A stretch of 27,323 nt of DNA from CAZKYX01 sp964557125 (GTDB lineage: Bacteria > Patescibacteriota > Microgenomatia > Levybacterales > GWA1-39-11): NCBI GenBank assembly GCA_964557125.1, contig CAZKYX010000015.1:1-27323 (forward strand). Reading direction: 5' to 3'. Each line of letters begins with the position of its first letter. The stretch's first letter is position 1. This document shows positions 1 through 7,640 of the stretch, one piece after another. The position numbers were made by a program, and so were the translations under genes. The notes under the pieces were generated by a model that made no database searches, was not told the origin of the DNA, and saw only the letters and a list, made by a program, of their open reading frames with translations.

Positions 1-33
1 AGCCTACTATAATATATATACTCTTCTTACTCG

Positions 34-60
34 AATTTGCAACCTTGATTGTTGCAAATT
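34..60. repeat. Perfect 10-bp inverted repeat (hairpin or operator)
   Basis: AATTTGCAAC at 34-43 and GTTGCAAATT at 51-60 are exact reverse complements around a 7-nt loop. If G33 is bulged, CTC (30-32) and GAG (61-63) lengthen the stem to 13 bp. There is no T-run directly after it, so a rho-independent terminator is not obvious. It lies upstream of the first glycosyltransferase gene and of its predicted promoter, so it could be an operator or the tail of a gene outside the window. Confidence 0.6.
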
Positions 61-83
61 GAGTCTAGAAGATTTAATACCCA

Positions 84-112
84 TCCACAATAATATATAA
101 AAAGGGTATAAC
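84..112 (+). promoter_or_regulatory. Putative promoter of the first glycosyltransferase operon
   Basis: A -35-like TCCACA (84-89) and a -10-like TATAAC (107-112) are separated by 17 bp. The start codon at 127 lies only about 15 bp after the -10 box, giving a very short leader. This is a consensus match by eye only. Confidence 0.3.
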
Positions 113-126
113 ACAAATACCTATAC

Positions 127-1650
127 ATGAAGTTTTTTAAAAAACATCCCATTTTCACTTTTGCCGTTGTAATTTTTCTATTAGCGCTTTCGTTACGAAT
201 CTGGAATCTCAATAAGATGGGTCAAGTTTGGGATGAGGCTGAATTTTTGCAATATGCACATAAGCATGTAGAACTTGCACAAAAGCTGGATTTTACCAAT
301 GATTTTTGGTGGAAGAAAGATCCTGACCACCCACCTCTCACGAGATACCTTAGGGGAATTGCTTCACTACCAGACATTGACCATTACGAGAAAGGGGGTA
401 AACCTGTTTTTACATACGACCTTACCTACAACAGACTTCTTTCAGTGGTTCTGACTTCCCTTGCCGCAGTTCTTGTATTTCTTTTCGGTGCACGTTTTAT
501 ATCATTTTTTACAGGGGTTGCATCTGGGATTATTTTTTCAACCCTTCCAATTCTGCTGGGACATTCGCAAATTGGCATGTTAGAACCTGTAGCAATCTTC
601 TTTTTTACCCTCAGCATATATGCATTTGCTTCGCATCTTAACAATCAAACCGGAAAAAAACTGGTACTAGCCGGTGTTGCACTTGGGTTTGCAGTCCTTG
701 CACGAGAAACGCACGTGATGCTTATGCCAATGTACCTCATTATTCTCTATTTCTTTAAAATGAAACATCGCAAAACTTCATTCAAAAAATTGCTAAAACA
801 AACTTTTTTCATATTTTTAATTGCCTTTATTGTGTTTTTTGCATTCTGGCCTATGCCATTTTTCCATTTGGGATATATGTTTGAATACACCTATCGACTG
901 AGAGCCACTGTTAGCACATCAATACCTGAAGTGTTTTTTGGTCGCCTCATGCTTGTGCCTGTTACCTATTACTTTGTCCATGTCCTGATTACAACTCCAC
1001 TTCTCATCTTGATACTGGCACTTTTTGGTCTTAAAAGAATTGATAAATCTAAAAATTGGATACTGTACACCGTAATTTTATGGTTTTGCTTTCCGTTTTT
1101 GATGTCCTTTTATCCAAAACGCGAACAAGGTATTCGATACATTATCCAAATTTGTGCACCGTTATCCCTCCTTGCTGGGTACGGATTTGAAAAAATCGCC
1201 CTTCACATTACCAAGCAGAAATTAAAACAATACCTACTCCTTCTTCCACTCTTTTTATATATGTTTGTTATTCTGTTGAGAATTACCCCCTATTATCTTG
1301 ACTACTTCAATATTCTCGTAGGAGGAGCAAAGAATGTATACGAAAAAAGACTTTTTCACCTTGCATGGTGGGGTCAGGGAAATAAGGAAGCCGGACTTTA
1401 TATCTTAAAACACGCCAAAAAGGGCTCAAGGATTGGGATTGCAACGAGTCCTTCTCACAATTTTCCTCCAATGACAGGAATGAACGTTACGTTATATGAG
1501 GACAGTAAGACGTACGACTACGTTATTGTAAACTTTTATCATGTCACAAGAATTGGATTTAACGACAGTTTGATTCGAAAAAAATACAAGGTTGTCTATT
1601 CAGTTTTGGCTGATGGTGCCCACCTTGTTGATATCTATGCACCAAAATGA
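127..1650 (+). CDS. GT39/ArnT-like (PMT_2) membrane glycosyltransferase
   Basis: The product is a 507-aa polytopic membrane protein of the GT-C fold. It has an N-terminal transmembrane helix (about 10-26), then a first outer loop with the acidic motif WDEAEF (35-40) and DHPPLTRY (67-74), a layout typical of PMT_2/ArnT-type transferases that use polyprenyl-phosphate sugars. Many further hydrophobic helices follow to about residue 410, and then a soluble C-terminal tail. The family transfers a sugar from a lipid-phosphate donor to an acceptor on the outer face of the membrane; the sugar and acceptor cannot be told from sequence. The next gene, 21 bp downstream, is a polyprenyl-phosphate glycosyltransferase that could make the donor, so the pair is probably one functional unit. 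Confidence 0.8.
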   Translation: MKFFKKHPIFTFAVVIFLLALSLRIWNLNKMGQVWDEAEFLQYAHKHVELAQKLDFTNDFWWKKDPDHPPLTRYLRGIASLPDIDHYEKGGKPVFTYDLTYNRLLSVVLTSLAAVLVFLFGARFISFFTGVASGIIFSTLPILLGHSQIGMLEPVAIFFFTLSIYAFASHLNNQTGKKLVLAGVALGFAVLARETHVMLMPMYLIILYFFKMKHRKTSFKKLLKQTFFIFLIAFIVFFAFWPMPFFHLGYMFEYTYRLRATVSTSIPEVFFGRLMLVPVTYYFVHVLITTPLLILILALFGLKRIDKSKNWILYTVILWFCFPFLMSFYPKREQGIRYIIQICAPLSLLAGYGFEKIALHITKQKLKQYLLLLPLFLYMFVILLRITPYYLDYFNILVGGAKNVYEKRLFHLAWWGQGNKEAGLYILKHAKKGSRIGIATSPSHNFPPMTGMNVTLYEDSKTYDYVIVNFYHVTRIGFNDSLIRKKYKVVYSVLADGAHLVDIYAPK

Positions 1651-1671
1651 TACATTCACGATATCATTTTT

Positions 1672-2628
1672 ATGAAAAAGCAACTGATATCAATTATCTC
1701 CGGCTGCTATAACGAAGAGAAAAATATTGTCCCTCTCTATACGCGTATTGTTAAGGTTTTTGAAAAAATTCCATACGAATTTGAACTTATATTGGTTGAT
1801 AATGCGTCAACTGACAATTCTCTTGCAGAGTACGAAAGACTTTCAAAAAAAGACAAACGTGTAAAGATATTGCTCATGAGCCGAAATTTTGGCTCACCCC
1901 AACCCAGCTTTATTGCGGGCTTTAAACATATGAAGGGGGAGGCTGCTGTGCTTCTTGATAGTGATATTCAAGATCCTCCAGAGCTTATTCCTAAATTTCT
2001 TGCAAAATGGAAAAAGGGCTTCAAGGTTGTGTATGGGGTAAAGGAGAAAAGAAAAGGTGCTGGAATTATTATGGGTTTTTCCTATAAAGCTTTTTACTAC
2101 TTACTCAACAAAATGTCTTATATAAAGCTCCCCATTAACGCAGGAGAATTTTCGCTTATGGATAAGGTTGTTATCAATGAAATGCTCCAGCTTGGAGAAT
2201 TTGAATATTACGTAAGGTGTCTAAGGGCATACGTTGGGTATGAACAGGCTGGAATCAATTACGTAAGAGATGCGCGAGTCATGGGAAAATCTGATACAAA
2301 TTTCTTAAAAAATCTTTGGTGGGCAAAAACAATTATTATTAATTTTTCGTTCAAACCACTTTCATACATATCTCAAGTAGCATTCTTTGTCATGCTTTTG
2401 ACATGTATTATGATTGTTGTCGATGTCATCCTATATTTCATAAATAGGGATGCTCCTCGCGGAATTCCGACCATTGTTATTCTTATACTTTTTTTGGGGG
2501 GTGTTCAGCTTCTCAGTCTTTCAGTAATTGCCGAATACTTGGCAAGAATTTATATGGAAATAAAACACAGACCTCGATATATCATAAAAAAAGCTTTGAA
2601 CATATCAAAAATTCAACAGGATCACTGA
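1672..2628 (+). CDS. GT2 glycosyltransferase, polyprenyl-phosphate type (GtrB/DPM1-like)
   Basis: This 318-aa protein has a GT-A/GT2 N-terminal domain: SGCYNEEKNI (10-19), a VDNASTDNS nucleotide-binding segment (42-50), and the acidic LLDSDIQDPPE (94-104) that holds the metal-binding DxD. Two hydrophobic helices (about 225-250 and 265-290) and a basic tail follow. This is the architecture of GtrB/DPM1-like enzymes, which move a sugar from a nucleotide donor to undecaprenyl phosphate on the inner leaflet. It follows the GT39-like gene closely, so it may supply its lipid-linked donor. Its stop codon overlaps the end of the convergent deacetylase gene by 7 bp. Confidence 0.85.
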   Translation: MKKQLISIISGCYNEEKNIVPLYTRIVKVFEKIPYEFELILVDNASTDNSLAEYERLSKKDKRVKILLMSRNFGSPQPSFIAGFKHMKGEAAVLLDSDIQDPPELIPKFLAKWKKGFKVVYGVKEKRKGAGIIMGFSYKAFYYLLNKMSYIKLPINAGEFSLMDKVVINEMLQLGEFEYYVRCLRAYVGYEQAGINYVRDARVMGKSDTNFLKNLWWAKTIIINFSFKPLSYISQVAFFVMLLTCIMIVVDVILYFINRDAPRGIPTIVILILFLGGVQLLSLSVIAEYLARIYMEIKHRPRYIIKKALNISKIQQDH

Positions 2629-3470
2629 AGTGCATTTAGAAGGTCTTGACCAGTTCTATTCCTTGGGTGAATTCGAAACAGCACGTACTTATTCTCTTGC
2701 CCAACCTTTACCCCGCCTTTTGTACTTACTGCGGTCTTATACCCTGCATCTTTCACAAGCTTTGGAGTCTGGTCGTTATATCCACCGTAAGGATAAGCAA
2801 ATGAGACAACGGGGAGTGAAAGAAGTTTTTCTAATTTTTCTTTACTCTTCTCTATCTCTTTTCTTGCCCTGTCCCTATCAAGCGAGGCAAGGTTGGGATG
2901 GAACATCGTATGCGAGCCAAATTCAACAAGACCGCTTGTTCTAATTTCTTTAATTTGTTCCTCGCTCATATAGTTTGGCTGATTAATAAAATCAGAAATA
3001 AGGTACTGTGTTGCAACTACGTGGTATTTATGAAGAATTGGAAAAATATCAGTGTAAAAATCTTCATAACCATCATCAAACGTTAGAATAATAGGGTTTT
3101 GAGGTAGATTTTTTGAACCCTCTAAATATTCCCCTAAGGCGCGAGCAGTAATAAAATGATACTTTGCCTTTACCAAAGTCTTTATCTGATTTTCAAAAAC
3201 ATGCGGAGTAATTGATAATGATTTTCGTATCGTGTCACGCTCGTCTTTCACGTACTCAACGTAGTGATAAATCAAAATGGGCACCTGTACGATTTGCGTT
3301 GGTATTTGTCGGTCCTGCGTTACCACAACTTCAGGCTGAACCACTTGTATCTTTAGCGGGGGAGAAAAATAAAAGAGAAGGAATTCGCCAAGCGCAATAA
3401 GTAACCCAGCTAGTGCAATCTTTTCTATCATTGGGGCGACCTTGTATGAGCTCTTTTTCATGTGTAGCAT
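2622..3470 (-). CDS. Membrane-anchored polysaccharide deacetylase (NodB/CE4)
   Basis: The protein is about 282 aa, with a signal-anchor helix at about 16-36 followed by an extracytoplasmic NodB domain. The metal and catalytic motifs are visible: TFDDG (130-134), HTMFHP (187-192) and AYPYGGYN (225-232). CE4 enzymes remove N-acetyl groups from peptidoglycan or surface glycans, so it probably modifies the envelope outside the membrane. Several starts are possible: TTG at 3497, ATG at 3470 (used here) and ATG at 3461. All give the same domain, and none has a clear ribosome binding site. It follows the nuclease gene directly on the - strand, and its stop overlaps the convergent GT2 gene by 7 bp. 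Confidence 0.85.
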   Translation of the reverse strand: MLHMKKSSYKVAPMIEKIALAGLLIALGEFLLFYFSPPLKIQVVQPEVVVTQDRQIPTQIVQVPILIYHYVEYVKDERDTIRKSLSITPHVFENQIKTLVKAKYHFITARALGEYLEGSKNLPQNPIILTFDDGYEDFYTDIFPILHKYHVVATQYLISDFINQPNYMSEEQIKEIRTSGLVEFGSHTMFHPNLASLDRDRARKEIEKSKEKLEKLLSLPVVSFAYPYGGYNDQTPKLVKDAGYKTAVSTKGGVKVGQENKYVLFRIHPRNRTGQDLLNALQ

Positions 3471-3500
3471 TTTATGAAAGAAGCGCTCAGTTAGCAAGCA

Positions 3501-4364
3501 CTAAAGGATAACACTGGTGTCCTCTGTACTGTCACCATTTAAAATATAGACATCAGCATTATACTCGTCTGTTCCAACTAATTCACCTTCACCTTTCAAA
3601 ATGCTCTCATAAGGCTTGCAAGCATAACATCCGGTTCCTTTTGGACACGAAAATTTTTCAAGGGTTCGTGCGAGTTTTATTTTGCGTGCTAGCTCCAAAA
3701 CTCTCTTATTTGCCTCTTCAAGCTCTGGAAGCGGACATTCAACCAAATCGTCACTTCTATCTAAATACCAATAGCTTGCTTTTTCAACCTTTCTTTTTTG
3801 ACAATTGTTAACTAAAAGAAGGTATATCGGAAGCTGCAGAGATGTCCCGTCTTCCTCATTCTTTCCGGTTTTAAAATCAATAATATTAACACTGTCTGTA
3901 GCTGGCAAATACTCAAGCCAATCAATTTTTCCGCACAAAATAAGATTTTCTTCCTCAGATAACCAATAATGAGGCAGGTCCATCTTTATTTTTACAGCTT
4001 GCCTGCCAACCGGTCCGGGGGATTTTGTAACTCGCTTTAGCATCTCCTCACCACGTGCCTTATACCGCTGCTCGGTATCAGCATTCGTAAAACCTCCTTT
4101 TTTCCCTTCAACTTTTTTCCAAGCTATTCCGTATTTAACGATTAAAGGCTCTGAAAATCGTTTTTCAACCGGAAGAACTGAAAGGCTTTCAATAACCTCG
4201 TGTACTGCCTGACCTAAAGCTAGCGGAGGACTCATAACTTTGATTTTGTGATGAGTTGTTGGATCTTTATACATGTGCTTTAGAAAATAAGCACGGGAAC
4301 ACTGTAAAAAATCACTGATTGATGTGTGGCTTACCCAAACGGCACTGTATTTATCTCCTTGCAT
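3501..4364 (-). CDS. PD-(D/E)XK nuclease with putative Fe-S cluster cysteines (Cas4/AddB/RecB-like)
   Basis: Numbered from the ATG at 4364, this 287-aa protein shows the RecB-type nuclease core: GQAVHE (51-56, conserved His), GKIDWL (145-150), IIDFKTGK (161-168, the D-x-K of the motif) and QLPIY (177-181). Cys22 near the N terminus and Cys240, Cys246 and Cys249 near the C terminus match the one-plus-three pattern that holds a 4Fe-4S cluster in Cas4, AddB and Dna2. No helicase domain, CRISPR array or cas gene is in the window, so it is a stand-alone nuclease, probably in DNA repair. An alternative start at 4388 would overlap the upstream acyltransferase gene by 22 bp; the start used leaves a 2-bp gap. 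Confidence 0.75.
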   Translation of the reverse strand: MQGDKYSAVWVSHTSISDFLQCSRAYFLKHMYKDPTTHHKIKVMSPPLALGQAVHEVIESLSVLPVEKRFSEPLIVKYGIAWKKVEGKKGGFTNADTEQRYKARGEEMLKRVTKSPGPVGRQAVKIKMDLPHYWLSEEENLILCGKIDWLEYLPATDSVNIIDFKTGKNEEDGTSLQLPIYLLLVNNCQKRKVEKASYWYLDRSDDLVECPLPELEEANKRVLELARKIKLARTLEKFSCPKGTGCYACKPYESILKGEGELVGTDEYNADVYILNGDSTEDTSVIL

Positions 4365-4366
4365 AA

Positions 4367-5140
4367 TTATCGTAAAGTCTTTACCCATTCATTATATTCT
4401 GCTTCCAACATTTGAGCAATTTCTTTCCCCTCTTTGGCACCGGACTCAAACTTGTTTGGCTTCGCGTAATAGACAGTTAATTGAGGCAAAAACCTCCCTG
4501 ATTTCCCAAAAACCCTGAGCCTATCTTTGTTTGAAGTACCTTCAATATAGGCTTTCACGACATACACCTCACTCCCGACGCTTTTGAGAAGATGTCCGAC
4601 GCCAGAAAACCACTTCCCATTAATTCCTCTTTTTCCAGGAAAAATAATGACCATGCCACCATGCTTTAGTTTTTGAGATGCCTTGGTCATACTTTCTCTG
4701 TTTTTCACTCTGGCCTCTTCATCTGAATCTCTTTTTTGAGGCATAAGGGTGTTAAAAAATACGCCCAATAAATCCCTTCCTTGTGCATGCTTGTGATGCC
4801 CTACAAAGACGGGGATAAAATACTTGTCTAGTTCCTTTGAGATATGCATAAAGTCTGAATTAATGATGAGTGAAATGTCTCTCCTGTCAGGCAAAGAACT
4901 GATAAGGGCAGCTGGCTCTCCCTCAAAGGGGTGGTTTGCAACAAGCACTACACTTTTTGTTTGTAAAACATTCTCAAGCTCTAATTCAAAGCCAACCACG
5001 CCTATTTTTGAGTGAGAACGAGCAGCAAAATGCTTCATTGCACCCACTAGCCCTTTTTCCTTTACTGTGGCGTCAACTTTTCTAATAACACCACGAATGA
5101 TGGGTAATTTTGTAATAAATCTTTCTTGTTTCTTATTCAT
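4367..5140 (-). CDS. PlsC-like lysophospholipid/glycerol-phosphate acyltransferase family protein
   Basis: This 257-aa protein has a region like the LPLAT/PlsC superfamily. VANHPFEGE (67-75) fits the catalytic His block, but the usual HX4D aspartate is replaced by Glu. FPGKRG (167-172) fits the glycerol-phosphate-binding block. The family acylates lysophosphatidate or similar lipids at the membrane. No strong transmembrane helix is seen, so it would be peripheral. The start codon lies in a tandem repeat (5126-5174) that also creates a five-codon upstream ORF ending at the start. It is read before the nuclease and deacetylase genes, probably as one - strand operon. The substrate is unknown. 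Confidence 0.65.
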   Translation of the reverse strand: MNKKQERFITKLPIIRGVIRKVDATVKEKGLVGAMKHFAARSHSKIGVVGFELELENVLQTKSVVLVANHPFEGEPAALISSLPDRRDISLIINSDFMHISKELDKYFIPVFVGHHKHAQGRDLLGVFFNTLMPQKRDSDEEARVKNRESMTKASQKLKHGGMVIIFPGKRGINGKWFSGVGHLLKSVGSEVYVVKAYIEGTSNKDRLRVFGKSGRFLPQLTVYYAKPNKFESGAKEGKEIAQMLEAEYNEWVKTLR

Positions 5141-5174
5141 TGTTTCTTATTCATTGTTTATTGTTTATTGTTTA
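5126..5174. repeat. Tandem repeats across the acyltransferase start codon
   Basis: The 14-mer TTGTTTCTTATTCA occurs twice in a row (5126-5139 and 5140-5153) and is followed by three copies of TTGTTTA (5154-5174). On the - strand each 14-mer carries ATGAATAAGAAACA. The outer ATG (5154) therefore reads five codons and stops in a TGA that overlaps the inner, true start (5140) as ATGA. Confidence 0.85.
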
Positions 5175-5195
5175 TTCGTAAACCTTAAATCTCTT

Positions 5196-5201
5196 TATAA
5201 T
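5196..5201 (+). promoter_or_regulatory. TATAAT -10 box before the DUF4258-like gene
   Basis: A perfect TATAAT lies 13 bp before the ATG at 5215. No good -35 box is found at normal spacing. The site lies in the 74-bp divergent gap between the acyltransferase gene and this one, so transcription would start almost at the start codon. Confidence 0.35.
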
Positions 5202-5214
5202 ATATACTATTCCT

Positions 5215-5556
5215 ATGCGATACAGCGATATTATTTTTACAAATCACGCAATAGAACGAATGGGTCAACGGGGTCTTTCATATGACTATGTGAAAGAAAC
5301 CGTCAAAAACCCCGACAGAAGTTATGGAGGCAAAGAAAGCGGAACAACAGAAAGTATCAAGCAATACGGCATCTCGAAGGTGACCATCATAACAAAGCGT
5401 AACCAGCAAAATGAAATAATTGTGTTGTCTGCATGGATTGACCCACCACTTGCAGGTACAAAAGACGCAAAAGAAAAAAATTTGTACAACAAATCCAAAA
5501 AGGCTGGTCCATGGGGCAAAATTTGGATTGCTATTCGTCGTCAATTGGGAATCTAA
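5215..5556 (+). CDS. DUF4258-like small protein
   Basis: The 113-aa protein begins with HAIERMGQRGLS (11-22), then VKNPDRSYGGK and a central beta-rich stretch (SKVTIITKRN, EIIVLSAWIDPP). This resembles DUF4258 proteins, small alpha/beta proteins with a conserved N-terminal His/Arg helix and no settled function; some relatives look like RelE-fold toxins, but no antitoxin gene is next to it here. The C-terminal quarter is Lys-rich. Its stop overlaps the next gene's start (TAATG at 5554-5558), so the two are translationally coupled. Confidence 0.6.
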   Translation: MRYSDIIFTNHAIERMGQRGLSYDYVKETVKNPDRSYGGKESGTTESIKQYGISKVTIITKRNQQNEIIVLSAWIDPPLAGTKDAKEKNLYNKSKKAGPWGKIWIAIRRQLGI

Positions 5557-6602
5557 TGAAACAACGTCTTTATTCTATCGATGCCCTTAGAGCTGTTGCA
5601 ATTATTGCAGTACTCCTCATTCACTCATCGATAAAGCCACTTAGCTTTGAACAGTTTCCAATTGATAGGATGTGGCTCCCTCTCTTTCTCAATCAACTAG
5701 CAGGATTTGCGGTTCCCATGTTTTTTATTATTTCTGGTTTTGTACTTGAATTTACCTACAAAGAAAAACTTTCTTTTGTTCGTTTTTTTCTGAAACGGAC
5801 GCAAAGAGTACTTATCCCATACATTTTTTGGAGCACTCTTTATTTTTCCCTTTTTTCGCATAAAGGAATGCAAGTACTTTTTTCAAAGGGATTTTTTGAG
5901 AGCATACTGCTGGGAGGCGCTTCGTACCAACTATACTTTATTCCCACACTCCTTCTTTTTTACCTCGCCTTTCCCTTATTGCACTCATTCATTAAATTTA
6001 TCAGCAATAAATGGATATTTTTTGCACTCGTAGCGTTGCAATTCTTTTTCCTTTACCAAGATTTTTACGTCCACACATTTGATATAAAGCTTCCTCTTAG
6101 AATTGCCCTATTGAGCTTCCTTCCTTTTTTACTCGGAATGGTCGTAAGTCATAACAAGAACTCCCTTCTAAAGTTAGGGCAGCGTTTCAAAACGTTTGCT
6201 GCACTGTCCCTTTTTACACTCATTCCAACAGCGTATGTATACCTTTTTGTATCATTAAAAAACACCCACAATCTCACGTATCTTTACTCACAATTTAATC
6301 CGATTAACTACGTGTATACGTTTTTGCTGACAGTTGTCCTGTTTCAGCTATTTGAAAAAATGATTACTAAAAAAGGAGTATTTTCGTATCTCTCCTCTCT
6401 TTCCTTTTTCGTATTCTTTATTCATGTCTGGATTCAGACACTGGTGTGGGACTTTGGGGTAATGGCCCTAAAGGAACAAAATCCTGAATTGCTTTATCAA
6501 TGGTGGTTTGTGCCTGCTTTTATTGGAACAATTGCTTGTGCTTCTTTTGGCATTGCAGCTGTGGTTCACAAAATTCCCTACGTTTCAAAAGTTACCGGCT
6601 AA
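5556..6602 (+). CDS. Acyltransferase 3 family membrane protein (OafA-like)
   Basis: This 348-aa polytopic protein opens with LYSIDALRAVAIIAVLLIHS, the typical acyltransferase-3 first helix with conserved Arg and His, followed by FAVPMFFIISGFVL in the second helix and about ten transmembrane helices in all. The family O-acylates surface polysaccharides, peptidoglycan or lipids with acyl groups from the cytoplasm. The ATG at 5556 overlaps the upstream stop by 1 bp and begins right at the conserved domain, so it is preferred to an in-frame ATG at 5511. Its place next to glycosyltransferases and a deacetylase suits glycan decoration. Confidence 0.85.
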   Translation: MKQRLYSIDALRAVAIIAVLLIHSSIKPLSFEQFPIDRMWLPLFLNQLAGFAVPMFFIISGFVLEFTYKEKLSFVRFFLKRTQRVLIPYIFWSTLYFSLFSHKGMQVLFSKGFFESILLGGASYQLYFIPTLLLFYLAFPLLHSFIKFISNKWIFFALVALQFFFLYQDFYVHTFDIKLPLRIALLSFLPFLLGMVVSHNKNSLLKLGQRFKTFAALSLFTLIPTAYVYLFVSLKNTHNLTYLYSQFNPINYVYTFLLTVVLFQLFEKMITKKGVFSYLSSLSFFVFFIHVWIQTLVWDFGVMALKEQNPELLYQWWFVPAFIGTIACASFGIAAVVHKIPYVSKVTG

Positions 6603-6604
6603 AC

Positions 6605-6661
6605 GACTTATAGTTCACTTCTTCTATAATATTTACTAGCAAACTAACAAGACTTATAGTT
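6605..6661. repeat. Short direct repeat GACTTATAGTT
   Basis: An identical 11-mer occurs at 6605-6615 and 6651-6661 in the AT-rich gap after the acyltransferase-3 gene. No hairpin or terminator is evident here, and the role is unknown. The rest of the gap (6603-6947) is taken up by a broken small gene. Confidence 0.4.
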
Positions 6662-6682
6662 TGACTTTTAACCTCAAAATAA

Positions 6683-6944
6683 TTATAATCTCATCAAAAC
6701 CAACTCAACCAATCCGTTAAATGTAACTACAAGACCTACGGTTGACTCAATTCCTCCAGCTATTACCTGAGGTGGATTGTCTCTATCATGTGCAGCGCAA
6801 AAAACCCGTTAGCTCCAAGCGCTACACCAGCAGCCGCAAAAGAGTTCCCCTTCGATTATTTTTTACCAAACCATCTTCAAAACCAGCGAGATAGTTATCA
6901 CTCAGTCCTTCCAAGACTCTGCTCATTGTTTCTTTTGACGTCAT
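6683..6944 (-). pseudogene. Small Gly/Ala-rich hydrophobic protein broken by two homopolymer frameshifts
   Basis: Reading from the ATG at 6944, frame 1 gives MTSKETMSRVLEGLSDNYLA and continues to a stop near 6826. Adding one G to the G4 run (6847-6850) continues into GNSFAAAGVALGANGFF. Adding one T to the T6 run (6799-6804) continues into AAHDRDNPPQVIAGGIEST, then VGLVVTFNGLVELVLMRL, with a TAA at 6683-6685. The restored protein would be about 87 aa, with two short hydrophobic stretches. It starts 3 bp after the stop of the upstream hypothetical gene, so it was probably the second gene of that operon. It may be a true pseudogene or reflect sequencing errors in homopolymers. No family is recognised. 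Confidence 0.65.
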
Positions 6945-6947
6945 AAT

Positions 6948-7445
6948 TTATCTAGAGGGTCTGTTATCTATATGGTAAGGGTTTGCAAACGCATTCACAA
7001 ATCCCTCTTCTACTTCTTGTAAATTTGGACCGCTTTCAATAACTTGCCTATATTCAACATTGCTACCTTTAATTTGTAGCCTACGTCCATTATATTTCAC
7101 AAATACCATGTCAGTTGAATATGGAGTATCAGGCCATCCGCTGTTACCCCCGTTTGTTTTTTGAAAAGTAAGCTCTAGCATATCAGCTTCAAATGAATCC
7201 TTTGGCTCCGCAACAATCGCAAACCACTCTTTCTTTGAATTTAACTCTTCTAACAACTTACTTTCAGGAAATAACTTGTAATTTACTAAATCTGTTGTGA
7301 AAGACAAGACGCCATTCGCAATAAGTTGATCAAACAATTCAAACTGATGTTTCTTGTCTTCCTCCGATAATACAAATGGTCCCTTTAGTTCATTTCTTGC
7401 CTTTATCTCTTCCGCTTTTCTTGAAATTGCATTCTCAATACTCAT
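6948..7445 (-). CDS. Hypothetical protein, 165 aa
   Basis: No family is recognised. The protein is soluble and charged, with a helical N-terminal third (ENAISRKAEEIKARNELKG) followed by a mixed region with Trp- and Gly-rich stretches (NGGNSGWPDTPYSTDMVFV). There is no signal peptide or transmembrane helix. A plausible promoter lies just upstream (7458-7485), and a hairpin-repeat doublet lies beyond that. The broken small gene follows 3 bp after its stop, so the two probably formed an operon. Confidence 0.6.
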   Translation of the reverse strand: MSIENAISRKAEEIKARNELKGPFVLSEEDKKHQFELFDQLIANGVLSFTTDLVNYKLFPESKLLEELNSKKEWFAIVAEPKDSFEADMLELTFQKTNGGNSGWPDTPYSTDMVFVKYNGRRLQIKGSNVEYRQVIESGPNLQEVEEGFVNAFANPYHIDNRPSR

Positions 7446-7457
7446 AAAGATAAAAGT

Positions 7458-7485
7458 ATCATATCACTTAAAAATTTGATTGCAA
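7458..7485 (-). promoter_or_regulatory. Putative promoter with GGTTTGCAA direct repeats
   Basis: On the - strand, TTGCAA (7485-7480) and TATGAT (7463-7458) are 16 bp apart and sit just before the ATG at 7445. The motif GGTTTGCAA occurs twice in direct orientation (plus-strand positions 7480-7488 and 7505-7513), and one copy overlaps the -35 box, so a regulator could bind here. Confidence 0.4.
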
Positions 7486-7524
7486 ACCCCTCCAAGCAAA
7501 GTTTTTGCAAACCACTTTTTAACA

Positions 7525-7605
7525 TCACACTCCCGATGTGTGATTTTAGAGGTTTGAGCGTACGGTGTTATTTTCTAGCCTCTCACACTCCCGATGTGTG
7601 ATTTT
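7525..7605 (+). repeat. REP-like hairpin doublet A
   Basis: Two identical copies of TCACACTCCCGATGTGTGA plus TTTT lie at 7525-7547 and 7583-7605, in direct orientation with a 58-bp period. Each copy is a hairpin with stem TCACAC/GTGTGA and loop TCCCGAT. The spacer holds TTTGAGC near its start and CTAGCCTC just before the second hairpin, features shared with doublets B and C. Confidence 0.9.
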
Positions 7606-7640
7606 AAGATTTTATATAAATTGCCAAACAGAAATTGGTG

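Noticed and set aside
2630..2944. A + strand ORF of about 104 codons opposite the deacetylase gene
   Set aside because: It lies wholly antisense to a clear NodB-domain gene and shows no recognisable protein features.
3501..4364. Cas4 of a CRISPR system
   Set aside because: The cysteine pattern fits, but no CRISPR repeats or other cas genes are in the window, so only a general nuclease call is made.
5215..5556. The DUF4258-like gene as the toxin of a toxin-antitoxin pair
   Set aside because: No small antitoxin-like gene is adjacent; its coupled neighbour is a large membrane acyltransferase.
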